NCBI RefSeq assembly: GCF_039523035.1
Contig: NZ_BAAAEN010000010.1
Coordinates: 138,666 to 202,665, forward strand
Direction: 5' to 3'
Length of the DNA: 64,000 nt
DNA from: Pigmentiphaga daeguensis
GTDB lineage: Bacteria; Pseudomonadota; Gammaproteobacteria; Burkholderiales; Burkholderiaceae_B
Each line of letters opens with the position of its first letter. The first letter of the stretch is position 1. Under the pieces are notes generated by a model. It was given only the letters and a program-made list of their open reading frames with translations. It had not been told where the DNA came from and ran no database searches. Made by a program: the position numbers and the translations under genes. Below, piece by piece: positions 43,376 through 51,767 of the stretch.

Positions 43376-43897
43376 ATGCCCGAGGAATTCACCCGCTTCC
43401 TGACCCTGTTCGACCGGCTGGTCCGCTACTCCGACGACTGGGTGGCGCGCATGGACGCCGGCAAGATGGACTGGGCCCCGATCGAGAACGCCAGCACGCG
43501 CTTCGGCACGCGGGTGTCGCGCATCACCGTGCGCAGCCTGCTGATCCATACGGTGCTGGCCGAGCGCAACTGGGTGCGCGCCATCCCGGCCTGCGAGCCC
43601 GGTGGTGTCATTCCCCTGCCGAGCGATCCCGCCGCCGCGGCCCGTTTCGAACAGGGGGACCTGCGCGCGACGGCGCTTGCCCTGCACGACGAGAACCTCG
43701 AGGCGCTGGGCCGCTATACGCCAGCCGAGCTCGGCAAGAAGGTGCACTTCGTCGGCCGGGAATGGTCCGGCATGGGGCTGTTGTGGGGCATGTACGCCCA
43801 CCGCGCCTTCCACGTCGGCAACATCGACATCTATCTGCGGCAGAGCGACGTGGTCGGGCCCGAGTTCTTCGAGTTCAACCCGGCCATCATGGCCTGA
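43376..43897 (+). CDS. DinB family protein
   Basis: 173 residues from the ATG at 43376 (MPEEFTRFLTLFDRLVRYSD), preceded by AAGGAG. A four-helix DinB/YfiT-like protein with a plausible metal-binding His triad: His in LLIHTVLAERNW and two in MYAHRAFHVGN (H-X3-H). Known relatives include thiol-dependent maleylpyruvate isomerases, so a thiol transferase or isomerase step is possible. It lies 20 bp after the DszB-like gene in the same operon. Confidence 0.85.
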   Translation: MPEEFTRFLTLFDRLVRYSDDWVARMDAGKMDWAPIENASTRFGTRVSRITVRSLLIHTVLAERNWVRAIPACEPGGVIPLPSDPAAAARFEQGDLRATALALHDENLEALGRYTPAELGKKVHFVGREWSGMGLLWGMYAHRAFHVGNIDIYLRQSDVVGPEFFEFNPAIMA

Positions 43898-43932
43898 TGC
43901 CGGCCCCTTTCCCTCTCTTGCGATCCTGACCC

Positions 43933-44508
43933 ATGACCACTTCCCCCCTACGCATCGCGGGCCTGTGCGGCAGCCTGCGCAAAGCCTCCTACAACCGGCT
44001 GGCCCTGGAGGCCGCCGGCAGTCTCATGCCGGCCGGCATGGAGCTGTCGGTGCTCGACATCCGGGGCTTTCCCATGTTCGACGCCGACGTCCTGGCCGAA
44101 GGAATGCCCGCTGCCGTCCGGAAAGTGCGGGAGGCCGTGCGCGGCGCGGATGCCGTGCTGATCGCCAGCCCGGAATACAACTTCTCGGTGTCCGGCGTCC
44201 TGAAGAATGCGATCGACTGGATTTCCCGCGGCGACGACCAGCCCTTCGCCGGCAAGCCGGTCGCCATCCTCAGCGCCACCCAGGGGCCGCTGGGCGGTGC
44301 GCGGTCGCAGTACGACCTGCGCAAGATCATGGTCTTCCTGGACGCCCTGGTGCTGAACAAGCCCGAGGTCTTCATCGGCATGGCGCCGGGCAAGTTCGAT
44401 GCGGCCGGCGTGCTGGCCGACGCCCCGACCCGGGAGATCCTGGGCCGGCAGATGGCCGCCCTGCAGGCGTTCGTGCAGTTCGTGCGGCGCGGGCGGACCC
44501 AGCCCTGA
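43933..44508 (+). CDS. NAD(P)H-dependent FMN reductase
   Basis: 191 residues of the flavodoxin-like FMN_red family: phosphate loop GLCGSLRKASYNRLALEAAG and SPEYNFSVSGVLKNAIDWIS, the conserved SPEYN/A-W segment around FMN. Such enzymes reduce FMN or quinones with NAD(P)H and often supply FMNH2 to two-component monooxygenases. Its presence behind a DszB-like gene parallels the flavin reductase requirement of desulfurisation pathways, though no FMNH2-dependent monooxygenase is in this window. Confidence 0.92.
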   Translation: MTTSPLRIAGLCGSLRKASYNRLALEAAGSLMPAGMELSVLDIRGFPMFDADVLAEGMPAAVRKVREAVRGADAVLIASPEYNFSVSGVLKNAIDWISRGDDQPFAGKPVAILSATQGPLGGARSQYDLRKIMVFLDALVLNKPEVFIGMAPGKFDAAGVLADAPTREILGRQMAALQAFVQFVRRGRTQP

Positions 44509-44557
44509 CGGGCGGACGGCCGTCCTGCGTCCATATCGTTCCAACCGGAGAATGGCG

Positions 44558-45544
44558 ATGTTCGGATTGATGAAGCGGTTGCTGCGGATCGGGAGCATGG
44601 CGATGGTGGGCCTGGCTACCGCGAGTGTCCATGCGCAGGGCTTTCCCGCCAAGCCCTTGCGGTGGATCGTCGGCTATCCGGCCGGCGGGGGCAGCGACAA
44701 CGCGGTGCGGATACTGGCGGCCAGGCTGGCCGAGAAGCTGGGGCAGCCCGTCATCGTCGAGAATCATCCGGGCGCGGCCACCATCGTCGCGGCGGAAACG
44801 GCGGCCAAGTCCGCGCCGGACGGCTACACGCTGTTCTCGGTCGACAACGGCACGGTCGTCTTCAACCCCCTGCTCTACAAGAAACTGCCCTATGACCCAT
44901 CGCGCGACTTCGCGCCGGTGGCCCTGTACGGCAAGTTTCCGTTGTTGCTGGTGGTGAATCCGCAGGTGGTGCCGGCCGACTCGGTCGCATCGCTGGTGCG
45001 CCTGGCCAAGGCGGCGGGCGGATCCATGGGGTATGCCTCGCCCGGCCTGGGCAGTCCGCAGCACCTGGCGGGCGAGCTGTTCAAGGAGATGACCGGCGCG
45101 CCGCTGCTGCACGTCCCCTACAAGGGCACCGCGCCGCTGACCCAGGATCTGCTGGGCGGCCATATCGGCGTCTCTTTCATAGGCGTGCCCACCGGCATGC
45201 GGCAGGTCCAGGCGGGCAAGCTGCGCGCGCTGGGCGTGGCCGAGGCGTCCCGCCTGCCCTCGCTGCCCGAGATCCCGACCCTGGCCGAGGCCGGGGCGGG
45301 CGACATCGTGGCCTATGCCTGGCAGGGCGTGGTCGTGCCGGCGGGGACGCCTGCCGCTACCGTCGACCGGTTGTCGGCGGCCTTGCAGGCGATCGTCAAG
45401 AGCCCAGACGTCCAGGCACGCCTGCGCGAGATAGGCGTCGAGCCGATGGAAGGTGGCAAGGCCGACATGGCGGCCCTGGCGGCCGGCGACCTGAAGCGCT
45501 GGGGGGACGTGATCCGCAAGCGGGGAATCACGCTGGAGCAATAG
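44558..45544 (+). CDS. Bug/TctC family periplasmic receptor
   Basis: 328 residues from the ATG at 44558 (MFGLMKRLLRIGSMAMVGLA); GGAG sits 7 bp upstream, while another ATG 6 bp earlier is too close to it. Signal peptide to about VHA, then FPAKPLRWIVGYPAGGGSDN. It is the last gene of the MarR-controlled run and likely captures the substrate of the two flavin hydroxylases. Confidence 0.91.
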   Translation: MFGLMKRLLRIGSMAMVGLATASVHAQGFPAKPLRWIVGYPAGGGSDNAVRILAARLAEKLGQPVIVENHPGAATIVAAETAAKSAPDGYTLFSVDNGTVVFNPLLYKKLPYDPSRDFAPVALYGKFPLLLVVNPQVVPADSVASLVRLAKAAGGSMGYASPGLGSPQHLAGELFKEMTGAPLLHVPYKGTAPLTQDLLGGHIGVSFIGVPTGMRQVQAGKLRALGVAEASRLPSLPEIPTLAEAGAGDIVAYAWQGVVVPAGTPAATVDRLSAALQAIVKSPDVQARLREIGVEPMEGGKADMAALAAGDLKRWGDVIRKRGITLEQ

Positions 45545-45558
45545 TGAGGGGATGTGCA

Positions 45559-45681
45559 AACCTGTATACAGATTTTCCACAGGAAAAGGCGATGACCAGA
45601 GATAAGGGGCAAAAATCCTAGGGTTTTCCCGCTATTTCCCTTGTTTTGATTCGGGAGCAAAATCAACCTGTATACAGATTT
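45559..45681. promoter_or_regulatory. Pair of GntR-type operator repeats upstream of the Rieske oxygenase gene
   Basis: The 17-bp sequence AACCTGTATACAGATTT occurs exactly twice, at 45559-45575 and 45665-45681, in direct orientation 106 bp apart (about ten turns). Each holds the palindrome CTGTATACAG, the core bound by VanR-like GntR/FCD repressors. The second copy lies 65 bp before the oxygenase start. An element CCTAGGGTTTTCCC (45617-45630) lies between them. The spacing would allow a repression loop. Confidence 0.7.
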
Positions 45682-45745
45682 GATGATGCTCCGTTCCTCG
45701 CATGCGCCTAGCCGCTGCCACGGGCCGGGCTCCTGGAGGAAGACC

Positions 45746-46837
45746 ATGTTTCTGAAGAACACCTGGTACGTCGCCTGTACCCCCGATGAAATCGCCGAAA
45801 AACCGCTGGGCCGCCAGATCTGCGGCGAACGCATGGTCTTCTACCGGGGCCAGGACGGCAAGGTGTCCGCGCTGGAAGACTTCTGCCCCCATCGCGGCGC
45901 GCCGCTGTCGCTGGGTTTCATCGACAAGGGCGAACTGGTCTGCGGCTACCACGGCCTGCGCATGAACCCGGACGGCACCTGCGCCGGCATGGTCGGGCAG
46001 CGCGTGCGCGCCTTCCCCAGCATCCGCAGCTACCCCGCCGTGGAACGCTACGGCTTCATCTGGGTGTGGCCGGGCGACGCCGAGCTGGCCGATCCCGCCA
46101 AGATCCACCACCTAGAATGGGCCGAGAGCCCCGACTGGGCCTACGGTGGCGGCCTGTACCACATCCATTGCGACTATCGCCTCATGATCGACAACCTCAT
46201 GGATCTCACCCATGAGACCTACGTCCACGCCAGCAGCATCGGCCAGGCCGAGATCGAGGAATCGGCCCCGTCCACCAAGACCATCGGCGACGAGGTCGTG
46301 ACCAGCCGCCACATGGAAAACATCAAGCCGCCCCCGTTCTGGGCCGCGGCGCTGCGCGGCAACGGGCTGGCCGACGACGTCCTGTGCGACCGCTGGCAGA
46401 TCTGCCGCTTCACGCCGCCCAGCCACGTGCTGATCGAAGTGGGCGTGGCGCATGCCGGCAAGGGCGGCTACAACGCGCCGGCCGAGTTCAAGGCCTCGAG
46501 CATCGTGGTCGATTTCATCACCCCCGAGACCGAGACCTCGATCTGGTACTTCTGGGGCATGGCGCGCAACTTCAAGCCCAACGACGAACAGCTCACGGCC
46601 ACTATCCGGGAAGGCCAGGGCAAGATCTTCGGCGAGGACCTGGACATGCTGGAAGCGCAGCAGCGCAACCTGACCGAGAACCCGGGCCGCAAGATCCTGA
46701 AGCTCAATATCGATGCCGGCGGCGTGCAGTCGCGCGTCGTGCTGGATCGCCTGCTGGCCGCGGAAGCCGCCGAACGGGCCAGCCGCATCGCGGCGTCCGC
46801 CGAAGCGGCAACGGCGCAGGCGGCCGCGGCGGGTTGA
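45746..46837 (+). CDS. VanA-like Rieske oxygenase, alpha subunit
   Basis: 363 residues from the ATG at 45746 (MFLKNTWYVACTPDEIAEKP), preceded by GGAGGAAG. Rieske ligands in CPHRGAPL and CGYHGL; the mononuclear iron site in DNLMDLTHETYVH. The group includes vanillate O-demethylase and related aromatic O- or N-dealkylases. No VanB-type reductase gene is adjacent, so electrons must come from elsewhere. The GntR-like sites upstream fit VanR-type control, although the only GntR gene in the window is at 7684. A strong terminator follows. Confidence 0.91.
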   Translation: MFLKNTWYVACTPDEIAEKPLGRQICGERMVFYRGQDGKVSALEDFCPHRGAPLSLGFIDKGELVCGYHGLRMNPDGTCAGMVGQRVRAFPSIRSYPAVERYGFIWVWPGDAELADPAKIHHLEWAESPDWAYGGGLYHIHCDYRLMIDNLMDLTHETYVHASSIGQAEIEESAPSTKTIGDEVVTSRHMENIKPPPFWAAALRGNGLADDVLCDRWQICRFTPPSHVLIEVGVAHAGKGGYNAPAEFKASSIVVDFITPETETSIWYFWGMARNFKPNDEQLTATIREGQGKIFGEDLDMLEAQQRNLTENPGRKILKLNIDAGGVQSRVVLDRLLAAEAAERASRIAASAEAATAQAAAAG

Positions 46838-46858
46838 AGGGTAGTGTATTGAATCACG

Positions 46859-46886
46859 ACCCGGCATAGACATGCCGGGTTTTTTT
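46859..46886 (+). terminator. Rho-independent terminator
   Basis: Stem ACCCGGCAT/ATGCCGGGT (46859-46867 and 46872-46880), loop AGAC, followed by a run of seven T (46880-46886). It lies 21 bp after the stop of the Rieske oxygenase gene. Confidence 0.92.
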
Positions 46887-46999
46887 GCGCCTATCTATGG
46901 CGGCTGGCGCCTCGCCAGGATCTCCCCTGCGCGAGGTATAGTTCGAGCCACTACTCTACTCTAATAAGAGAGACCGATTACTCGACGCAGGGAGGGGGA

Positions 47000-47500
47000 A
47001 TGAAAGATAGCGGGAGATGGGTGGCAACTGGCGCCATCGCGATGCTGTTGTCAGGATGTGCGACGACTTCTGTTTTGATACCGGAGGGGTATGGCGGTCC
47101 GATTGCCACAATCAAGGACAACGCCGTTTCGGAAACAAAGAATCGAGGCCAGTTTTTTTATGTGGCCGAAATCGACGGAAAGCGGGTGGATAATGCGCTT
47201 CAAACCACTCGGGTGGCGAACAGTGGCGCTGGCTTTGCGCTGAGCCCCGTTCCCTTTGCCAGAGAGGTCCCGGTTCGCCCGATGACTCTCAAGCTGCAGG
47301 CACGGGTCGCCTACGGCGCACCCCTTCAAGCCATGGCCAATGCGACTACGCTGTACACGGCGGAATCCGTTCTTACCTTCACTCCGGAGCCGAACAAGAA
47401 TTATCTGGTGACAGGAGCGCTCAATGAGAGTCAGCAGCTTGTCTGGCTTCAGGATGAGCAGGGAAACAAGCTGGCAGCAGATGCTCCGGCATCCAAGTGA
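47000..47500 (+). CDS. Predicted lipoprotein, function unknown
   Basis: 166 residues starting MKDSGRWVATGAIAMLLSGC, with a lipobox (LLSGC, Cys20) and a strong GGAGGGGG ribosome site. The mature part has a single beta-rich domain (QFFYVAEIDGKRVDNALQTT, then NYLVTGALNESQQLVWLQDE). I do not recognise a family. GC content and codon use are visibly lower than in neighbouring genes, and the gene is paired with another lipoprotein gene, which suggests the two arrived together. Confidence 0.75.
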   Translation: MKDSGRWVATGAIAMLLSGCATTSVLIPEGYGGPIATIKDNAVSETKNRGQFFYVAEIDGKRVDNALQTTRVANSGAGFALSPVPFAREVPVRPMTLKLQARVAYGAPLQAMANATTLYTAESVLTFTPEPNKNYLVTGALNESQQLVWLQDEQGNKLAADAPASK

Positions 47501-47511
47501 CGGAGCCGCCC

Positions 47512-48123
47512 GTGAATACTGTGAATAGAGTTTTCCCGCTGCCGTTTCCTGGTTTCAAGTCGATCGCCTGCACGGCGTTCGCGATCATGGCGGCAGGTTG
47601 TACCTCTCATCCATTGGTACAGGATTACGCCCCGCCGGTCTCGAGTTGCTGCGCCCGGGCTCAGGAGATCGCCTATTCGGAGTTGCCATTCGGTGGGAAG
47701 GTGGATATCGCTTTTGCTCCGTCATCGCCTACGTATGTGATCGAAGGTAAGCCGCGTCATGTTGGCGGCGTTCGTATTCCGTCAGCAGTCGACCCCTCTT
47801 CCTTGATTGTCACTACATATGGTTCTACGACTTATTTGCCGATGGCGACGGCCGTGGTGCCCGATTTCATTTTCCTAGATGAAGCCTTCCAGATCGTCGG
47901 TCGCGCTGTCGCGGATTATTCAGATTATCGGGGGCCGCTTGCCTCGGGCTCTTTCGGGCTCCAGACCCGGGTGCTGGTACCGGCAAAGACCCGCTATGTC
48001 ATTGTTACGCCCGGACAGCCTACCCAAACCAAGCCCATAGGCTATGGAGGTGTGGGCCAGCGTTACTCCATGCCGCCCGCCGCGCTTGGCGAGATCTCAT
48101 TGCAGTTGTACGGTCATTCGTGA
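47512..48123 (+). CDS. Predicted lipoprotein, possibly MalM-like
   Basis: 203 residues from a GTG at 47512, chosen because GGAG lies 6 bp upstream; an earlier GTG overlaps the previous stop. The lipobox is AAGC in FAIMAAGCTSHP. The mature start SSCCARAQEIAYSELPFGGK and the later VPDFIFLDEAFQIVG recall the MalM periplasmic family, but this is recognition by eye only. It shares the lower GC content of its upstream partner. Confidence 0.7.
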   Translation: MNTVNRVFPLPFPGFKSIACTAFAIMAAGCTSHPLVQDYAPPVSSCCARAQEIAYSELPFGGKVDIAFAPSSPTYVIEGKPRHVGGVRIPSAVDPSSLIVTTYGSTTYLPMATAVVPDFIFLDEAFQIVGRAVADYSDYRGPLASGSFGLQTRVLVPAKTRYVIVTPGQPTQTKPIGYGGVGQRYSMPPAALGEISLQLYGHS

Positions 48124-48131
48124 AGCGAACG

Positions 48132-48159
48132 ACGGGGTGCTTCTCCAGAAGCGCCCCGT
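48132..48159. terminator. Bidirectional terminator hairpin
   Basis: ACGGGGTGCTTC (48132-48143), loop TCCA, GAAGCGCCCCGT (48148-48159): 12 pairs with one G-U. It lies between the convergent lipoprotein and cytochrome genes, 9 bp from the first stop and 7 bp from the second. Only short T-runs follow in either direction. Confidence 0.7.
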
Positions 48160-48165
48160 TCCCCG

Positions 48166-49494
48166 TTATTGCTCCCTCCCCTGCAACGCCAGCGGATACT
48201 CGCCCCGGATCCGCCTGACCGCATCCTGCACGCCATTCCAGGCCGGCTGGCCGGTGAAGGACTCGCGCATGAACTGCACCACCGCCGCGACCTGCGCATC
48301 GTTCAGTGCATACGCATAGCCCGGCATGTGGCCGCCCCGCGGGTTGCCCGCATCGTGCTGGGTGCCGTTCAGGACGTAGCGGATCACGTTGTCGGGCTGG
48401 TCCAGGTTCAGCGAGGTGGCCAGCCACAGCGGCGGCTGGGTGCCGAACAGGTCGGGGCCGCCGGGGCCGGGGTGGTGGCAGGCCGCGCACGCGTTGGCGT
48501 AGATGCGGGCGCCCAGCGTGTCGGTGGTGGCGACCGCGGCCTGCGCCGCCGCCTCGCGCTGTGGCGGCGTGGGGCCGGTCTTGCCCTGGCCGGCCCCGGC
48601 CATCTGGCTGGCGATGTAGGTGGCCAGCGCACGGGTGTCGGACTCGGCGATCTGCGAGGTGCCGACGCGTACCACCGGGGTCATGGATGCGCCGGCCGCG
48701 CCATGCTGGTCCGAGTAGCCGGCGCGCAGGTAGTCGAACAGGGCCTGTTCGGTCCACGGTATCGGCGCCTTGGAGGACCCATTGAGCGCCGGGGCGATCC
48801 AGCCTTCGGCTTCGCCGCCGCCCAGGTAGTCCTTTCCGCTTTTTTCGGCGCCCAGCGCGTTGCGGGGCGTATGGCAGGCGCTGCAGTGGCCCAGCGCGAC
48901 CGCCAGGTACTGGCCGCGGTTCCAGGCTTCCGATTCCGAGGCCACCTTGGCCACCGGATCGCGGTCCAGGAACAGCAGGTTCCACCCGGCCATCAGCATG
49001 CGCTGGTTGAAGGGGAACGGCAGATGGGTTTCCTGCGGCTGGTTGCGGACCGGCGGCTGGCTCATCATGTAGGCGTACAAGTCATGCATGTCCTCGTCGC
49101 TCATCTTGGTGAACGAGGTGTACGGGAAGGCCGGGTAGAGATGCGTGCCGTCGCGGGCGATGCCGCGGCGCATGGCCCGCTCGAAGGCCTCGAACGACCA
49201 TCCGCCTATGCCGGTCTCGGTATCGGGCGTGATGTTGGTCGAGACGATGACGCCGAAGGGCGTCTCCATGTGGAACCCGCCGGCGTTGGCCTGCCCGCCC
49301 GGCGCGGTATGGCAGACGACGCACATGCCGGCGGCTGCGACTTCCTGGCCGCGCCGGACTTGTTCTTCGGGGAATTGACTGGTATCCACCGTCGCGGTGG
49401 GGATCTCCGGCTCATGCGCGATCAGCGCTGCGCCGGCCACGACGACGACCAGCAGGATCACGATGGTCAGCAACCACTTGGCGGCGCGGCTCAT
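48166..49494 (-). CDS. Tri-heme cytochrome c subunit
   Basis: 442 residues with an N-terminal membrane anchor (AKWLLTIVILLVVVVAGAAL) and three CXXCH heme sites: CVVCH, CSACH and CAACH, each followed at a distance by a Met ligand candidate. This is the membrane-bound periplasmic electron acceptor found with alcohol dehydrogenases and with nicotinate-type molybdenum hydroxylases. Its ATG overlaps the stop of the Mo subunit gene (TAATG), so it is the third subunit of that enzyme and passes electrons to the respiratory chain. Confidence 0.93.
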   Translation of the reverse strand: MSRAAKWLLTIVILLVVVVAGAALIAHEPEIPTATVDTSQFPEEQVRRGQEVAAAGMCVVCHTAPGGQANAGGFHMETPFGVIVSTNITPDTETGIGGWSFEAFERAMRRGIARDGTHLYPAFPYTSFTKMSDEDMHDLYAYMMSQPPVRNQPQETHLPFPFNQRMLMAGWNLLFLDRDPVAKVASESEAWNRGQYLAVALGHCSACHTPRNALGAEKSGKDYLGGGEAEGWIAPALNGSSKAPIPWTEQALFDYLRAGYSDQHGAAGASMTPVVRVGTSQIAESDTRALATYIASQMAGAGQGKTGPTPPQREAAAQAAVATTDTLGARIYANACAACHHPGPGGPDLFGTQPPLWLATSLNLDQPDNVIRYVLNGTQHDAGNPRGGHMPGYAYALNDAQVAAVVQFMRESFTGQPAWNGVQDAVRRIRGEYPLALQGREQ

Positions 49495-51767
49495 TATTTG
49501 GTCTCCTTGTTGGCGGCGGCAAGGGCGGCCCGCACGCGTTCGGGCGTGAAGGGCGCTTCACGCAGGCGCAGGCCGGTGGCGTCGAAGATCGCGTTGGCGA
49601 TGGCGGCGGGACCGGGAACGGACGCCGATTCGCCGGAGCCCAACGGCGGATTGCCGTTGGGCGGCATCAGTACCACGTCGACCTCGGGCAGCTCGGTGAA
49701 CTTGAGGATGGGATAGGCGCCCCATTCCAGGCTGGAGACGCCGTTCTGGTCGAAGCTCACGCTTTCCTTCAGCGTGCGGCTGACGGTCTGGATGACGTTG
49801 CCTTGCACCTGGTGGCGCACGCCGTCGGGATTGATCATCAGGCCACAGTCCTGGCCCGCCACGACGCGGGTCACCCGTACCTTGCCGGTGTCCAGGTCGA
49901 CCTCGACGTCGGCCACCCAGGCGCACCACGAGGCGCCCACGCCGGGGAAGGTGCCGTGCACGTACTGGTGCTGGGCCACGCCGCGGCCCTTGACGATGCC
50001 CTTGGCGGGCCGCTCGGCCGGCGCCTTGCGCGGCTGCCAGCCGGCCTTCTCGGCCACGGCCTTGAGCAGCGCGATGGGGCGCGGGTCCTCCATGAAGCGC
50101 AGGCGGAACTCGACCGGATCGGCGCCCTCCCGGGCCGCGAGTTCGTCCATGAAGGATTCGTGCGCGAAGACATTGGGCAGCGCGGCCACGCCGCGCATCC
50201 ACGACGCGCGCACGATGGGCGCCATGTCCAGCGCCACGATGTCCAGGTCCGAGGCGCGGTACTGCGGGATGGCGGTGCGGTCGCCCATCTCGAACACCGT
50301 GGCCTCGGCCTTCTCTTTGCCCATCAGCAGCGAAGCCAGCAGCGGCGCGCCGTTGGAGGGATAGCGGGTGCCGAAGCGGTAGACCAGCGAATCGGAGCCG
50401 GCGATGCCGCCGTGCACGTCCATGGTCTGGGCCGTACCCTTGGGCTCCCAGGCGTGCTCTTCCTCGCGCATGTATTGCACGCGCACCGGCTGGCCCAGCT
50501 CGCGCGCCAGCACCGCGGCATCGGCCGAAGCGTCGTCGGCGCAGTTGCGGCCGTAGCAGCCCGAGGCCTCCATCCGCACGACGCGGATGCGGTCTTCCGG
50601 GATGTCGAGCATCTTGGCGATGTCGCTGTGCAGGTTATGGGGGTTCTGGCTGCCGCTCCAGACAGTCAGCTTCTGGTCCTTCCAGTCGGCCACGCCGCAG
50701 GACGGGCCGATGGAGCCGTGCATCTGGTAGGGCCACACGTAGGTCGCCTTCACCGTGTTCTTGGCCGATGCCAGGGCCTTGTCCGGGTCGCCCTTCCTGG
50801 CCAGGGGGCGCTGCTTGGAAGGCTGGGAGGCGAGCGCGTCGGTGAGCGAGGCCATGGAGCCCAGCGCCGGCGGCGCCTTCCATTTCACCTTCAGCAGGCG
50901 CGAAGCCAGGATGGCGTCTTCCTCGCGGCGTGCGACGACAGCCACGAAGTCCTTGATGACGACGACTTTCACCAGGGACTTCACCTTGGCCACCGAGGAC
51001 TCGTCCACCGATTCCAGGCTGGTGGCCACCATGCCGCCCGAGTCGCGGCCCAGGTAGGGCGGCCGCACGATGCGCGCGTGCAGCATGCCCGGCAGGCGCA
51101 CGTCGTGGACGTAGGTCAGCTTGCCGGCGACCTTGGCGGGAATGTCGACGCGCGGCACGGGGCTGCCGACGATGGTGTATTCCGAGACCGGCTTGAGCGG
51201 AACGTCGGCCGCCAGCGGCACCGACAGTGTCTTGTTCTCGATCAGTTCGCCGTAGGAGGCCAGGCGCTCGCCGCTGGCGCGCAGTACCTGGCCGTTGCGG
51301 GTGACGAGCGAGGAGACCGGCACGTCGTGGCGGCGCGCCGCCTCTTCCAGCAGGAATTGCCGGATCTGCGCCGCGGCCTTGCGCATGGGCACGGCCGACG
51401 CCTGTACCGAGTTGCTGGCGATGGTGGGACCCTGGTTGGGCGTCGCGTCGGTGTCGCCCAGCACCATGGTGACCTGGCTCATGCCGACGTCCAGTTCTTC
51501 GGCCACGATCTGCATGAACGCCGTGCGGATGCCGGTGCCCAGGTCGACGTGGCCGTTGCAGGCGCGGACGGTGCCGTCGGCCATCAGTTGCACATAGGCC
51601 GAGACGAGGGTCTTGTCCACCAGTTGCGAGCCGGCATCGGTGGCCGGGCCGGCGGCGGCCATGCCGCGCTTGACCAGGGCGGGGAACGTGAAAGTGACCG
51701 CGAGGCTGCCGGTGGCCGCCAGGAACTGGCGGCGCGAGAGGCGCGGGGCGTGCGAAGTCGTCTTCAT
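49494..51767 (-). CDS. Molybdopterin-binding subunit, isoquinoline/nicotinate dehydrogenase type
   Basis: 757 residues from the ATG at 51767. The N-terminus has a twin-arginine leader (SRRQFLAATGSLAVTFTFPA), as in IorB-like proteins. Cofactor loops: GHVDLGTGIRTAFMQIVAEE, ASGCYGRNCADDASADAAVL, and the C-terminal GSGESASVPGPAAIANAIFD with the catalytic Glu. Enzymes of this class hydroxylate N-heterocycles (isoquinoline, nicotinate) or oxidise aldehydes. With the small Fe-S subunit and the cytochrome it forms a three-subunit enzyme; the Tat leader indicates a periplasmic location. Confidence 0.92.
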   Translation of the reverse strand: MKTTSHAPRLSRRQFLAATGSLAVTFTFPALVKRGMAAAGPATDAGSQLVDKTLVSAYVQLMADGTVRACNGHVDLGTGIRTAFMQIVAEELDVGMSQVTMVLGDTDATPNQGPTIASNSVQASAVPMRKAAAQIRQFLLEEAARRHDVPVSSLVTRNGQVLRASGERLASYGELIENKTLSVPLAADVPLKPVSEYTIVGSPVPRVDIPAKVAGKLTYVHDVRLPGMLHARIVRPPYLGRDSGGMVATSLESVDESSVAKVKSLVKVVVIKDFVAVVARREEDAILASRLLKVKWKAPPALGSMASLTDALASQPSKQRPLARKGDPDKALASAKNTVKATYVWPYQMHGSIGPSCGVADWKDQKLTVWSGSQNPHNLHSDIAKMLDIPEDRIRVVRMEASGCYGRNCADDASADAAVLARELGQPVRVQYMREEEHAWEPKGTAQTMDVHGGIAGSDSLVYRFGTRYPSNGAPLLASLLMGKEKAEATVFEMGDRTAIPQYRASDLDIVALDMAPIVRASWMRGVAALPNVFAHESFMDELAAREGADPVEFRLRFMEDPRPIALLKAVAEKAGWQPRKAPAERPAKGIVKGRGVAQHQYVHGTFPGVGASWCAWVADVEVDLDTGKVRVTRVVAGQDCGLMINPDGVRHQVQGNVIQTVSRTLKESVSFDQNGVSSLEWGAYPILKFTELPEVDVVLMPPNGNPPLGSGESASVPGPAAIANAIFDATGLRLREAPFTPERVRAALAAANKETK

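Noticed and set aside
45615..45625. CTAG in gene-free DNA as an IS481 target or scar
   Set aside because: No IS481-like terminal repeat or transposase is present; CTAG alone is not evidence.
45559..45681. The 17-bp repeats as ends of a small mobile element
   Set aside because: They are direct, not inverted, enclose no gene, and each contains a palindrome; operator sites explain them better.
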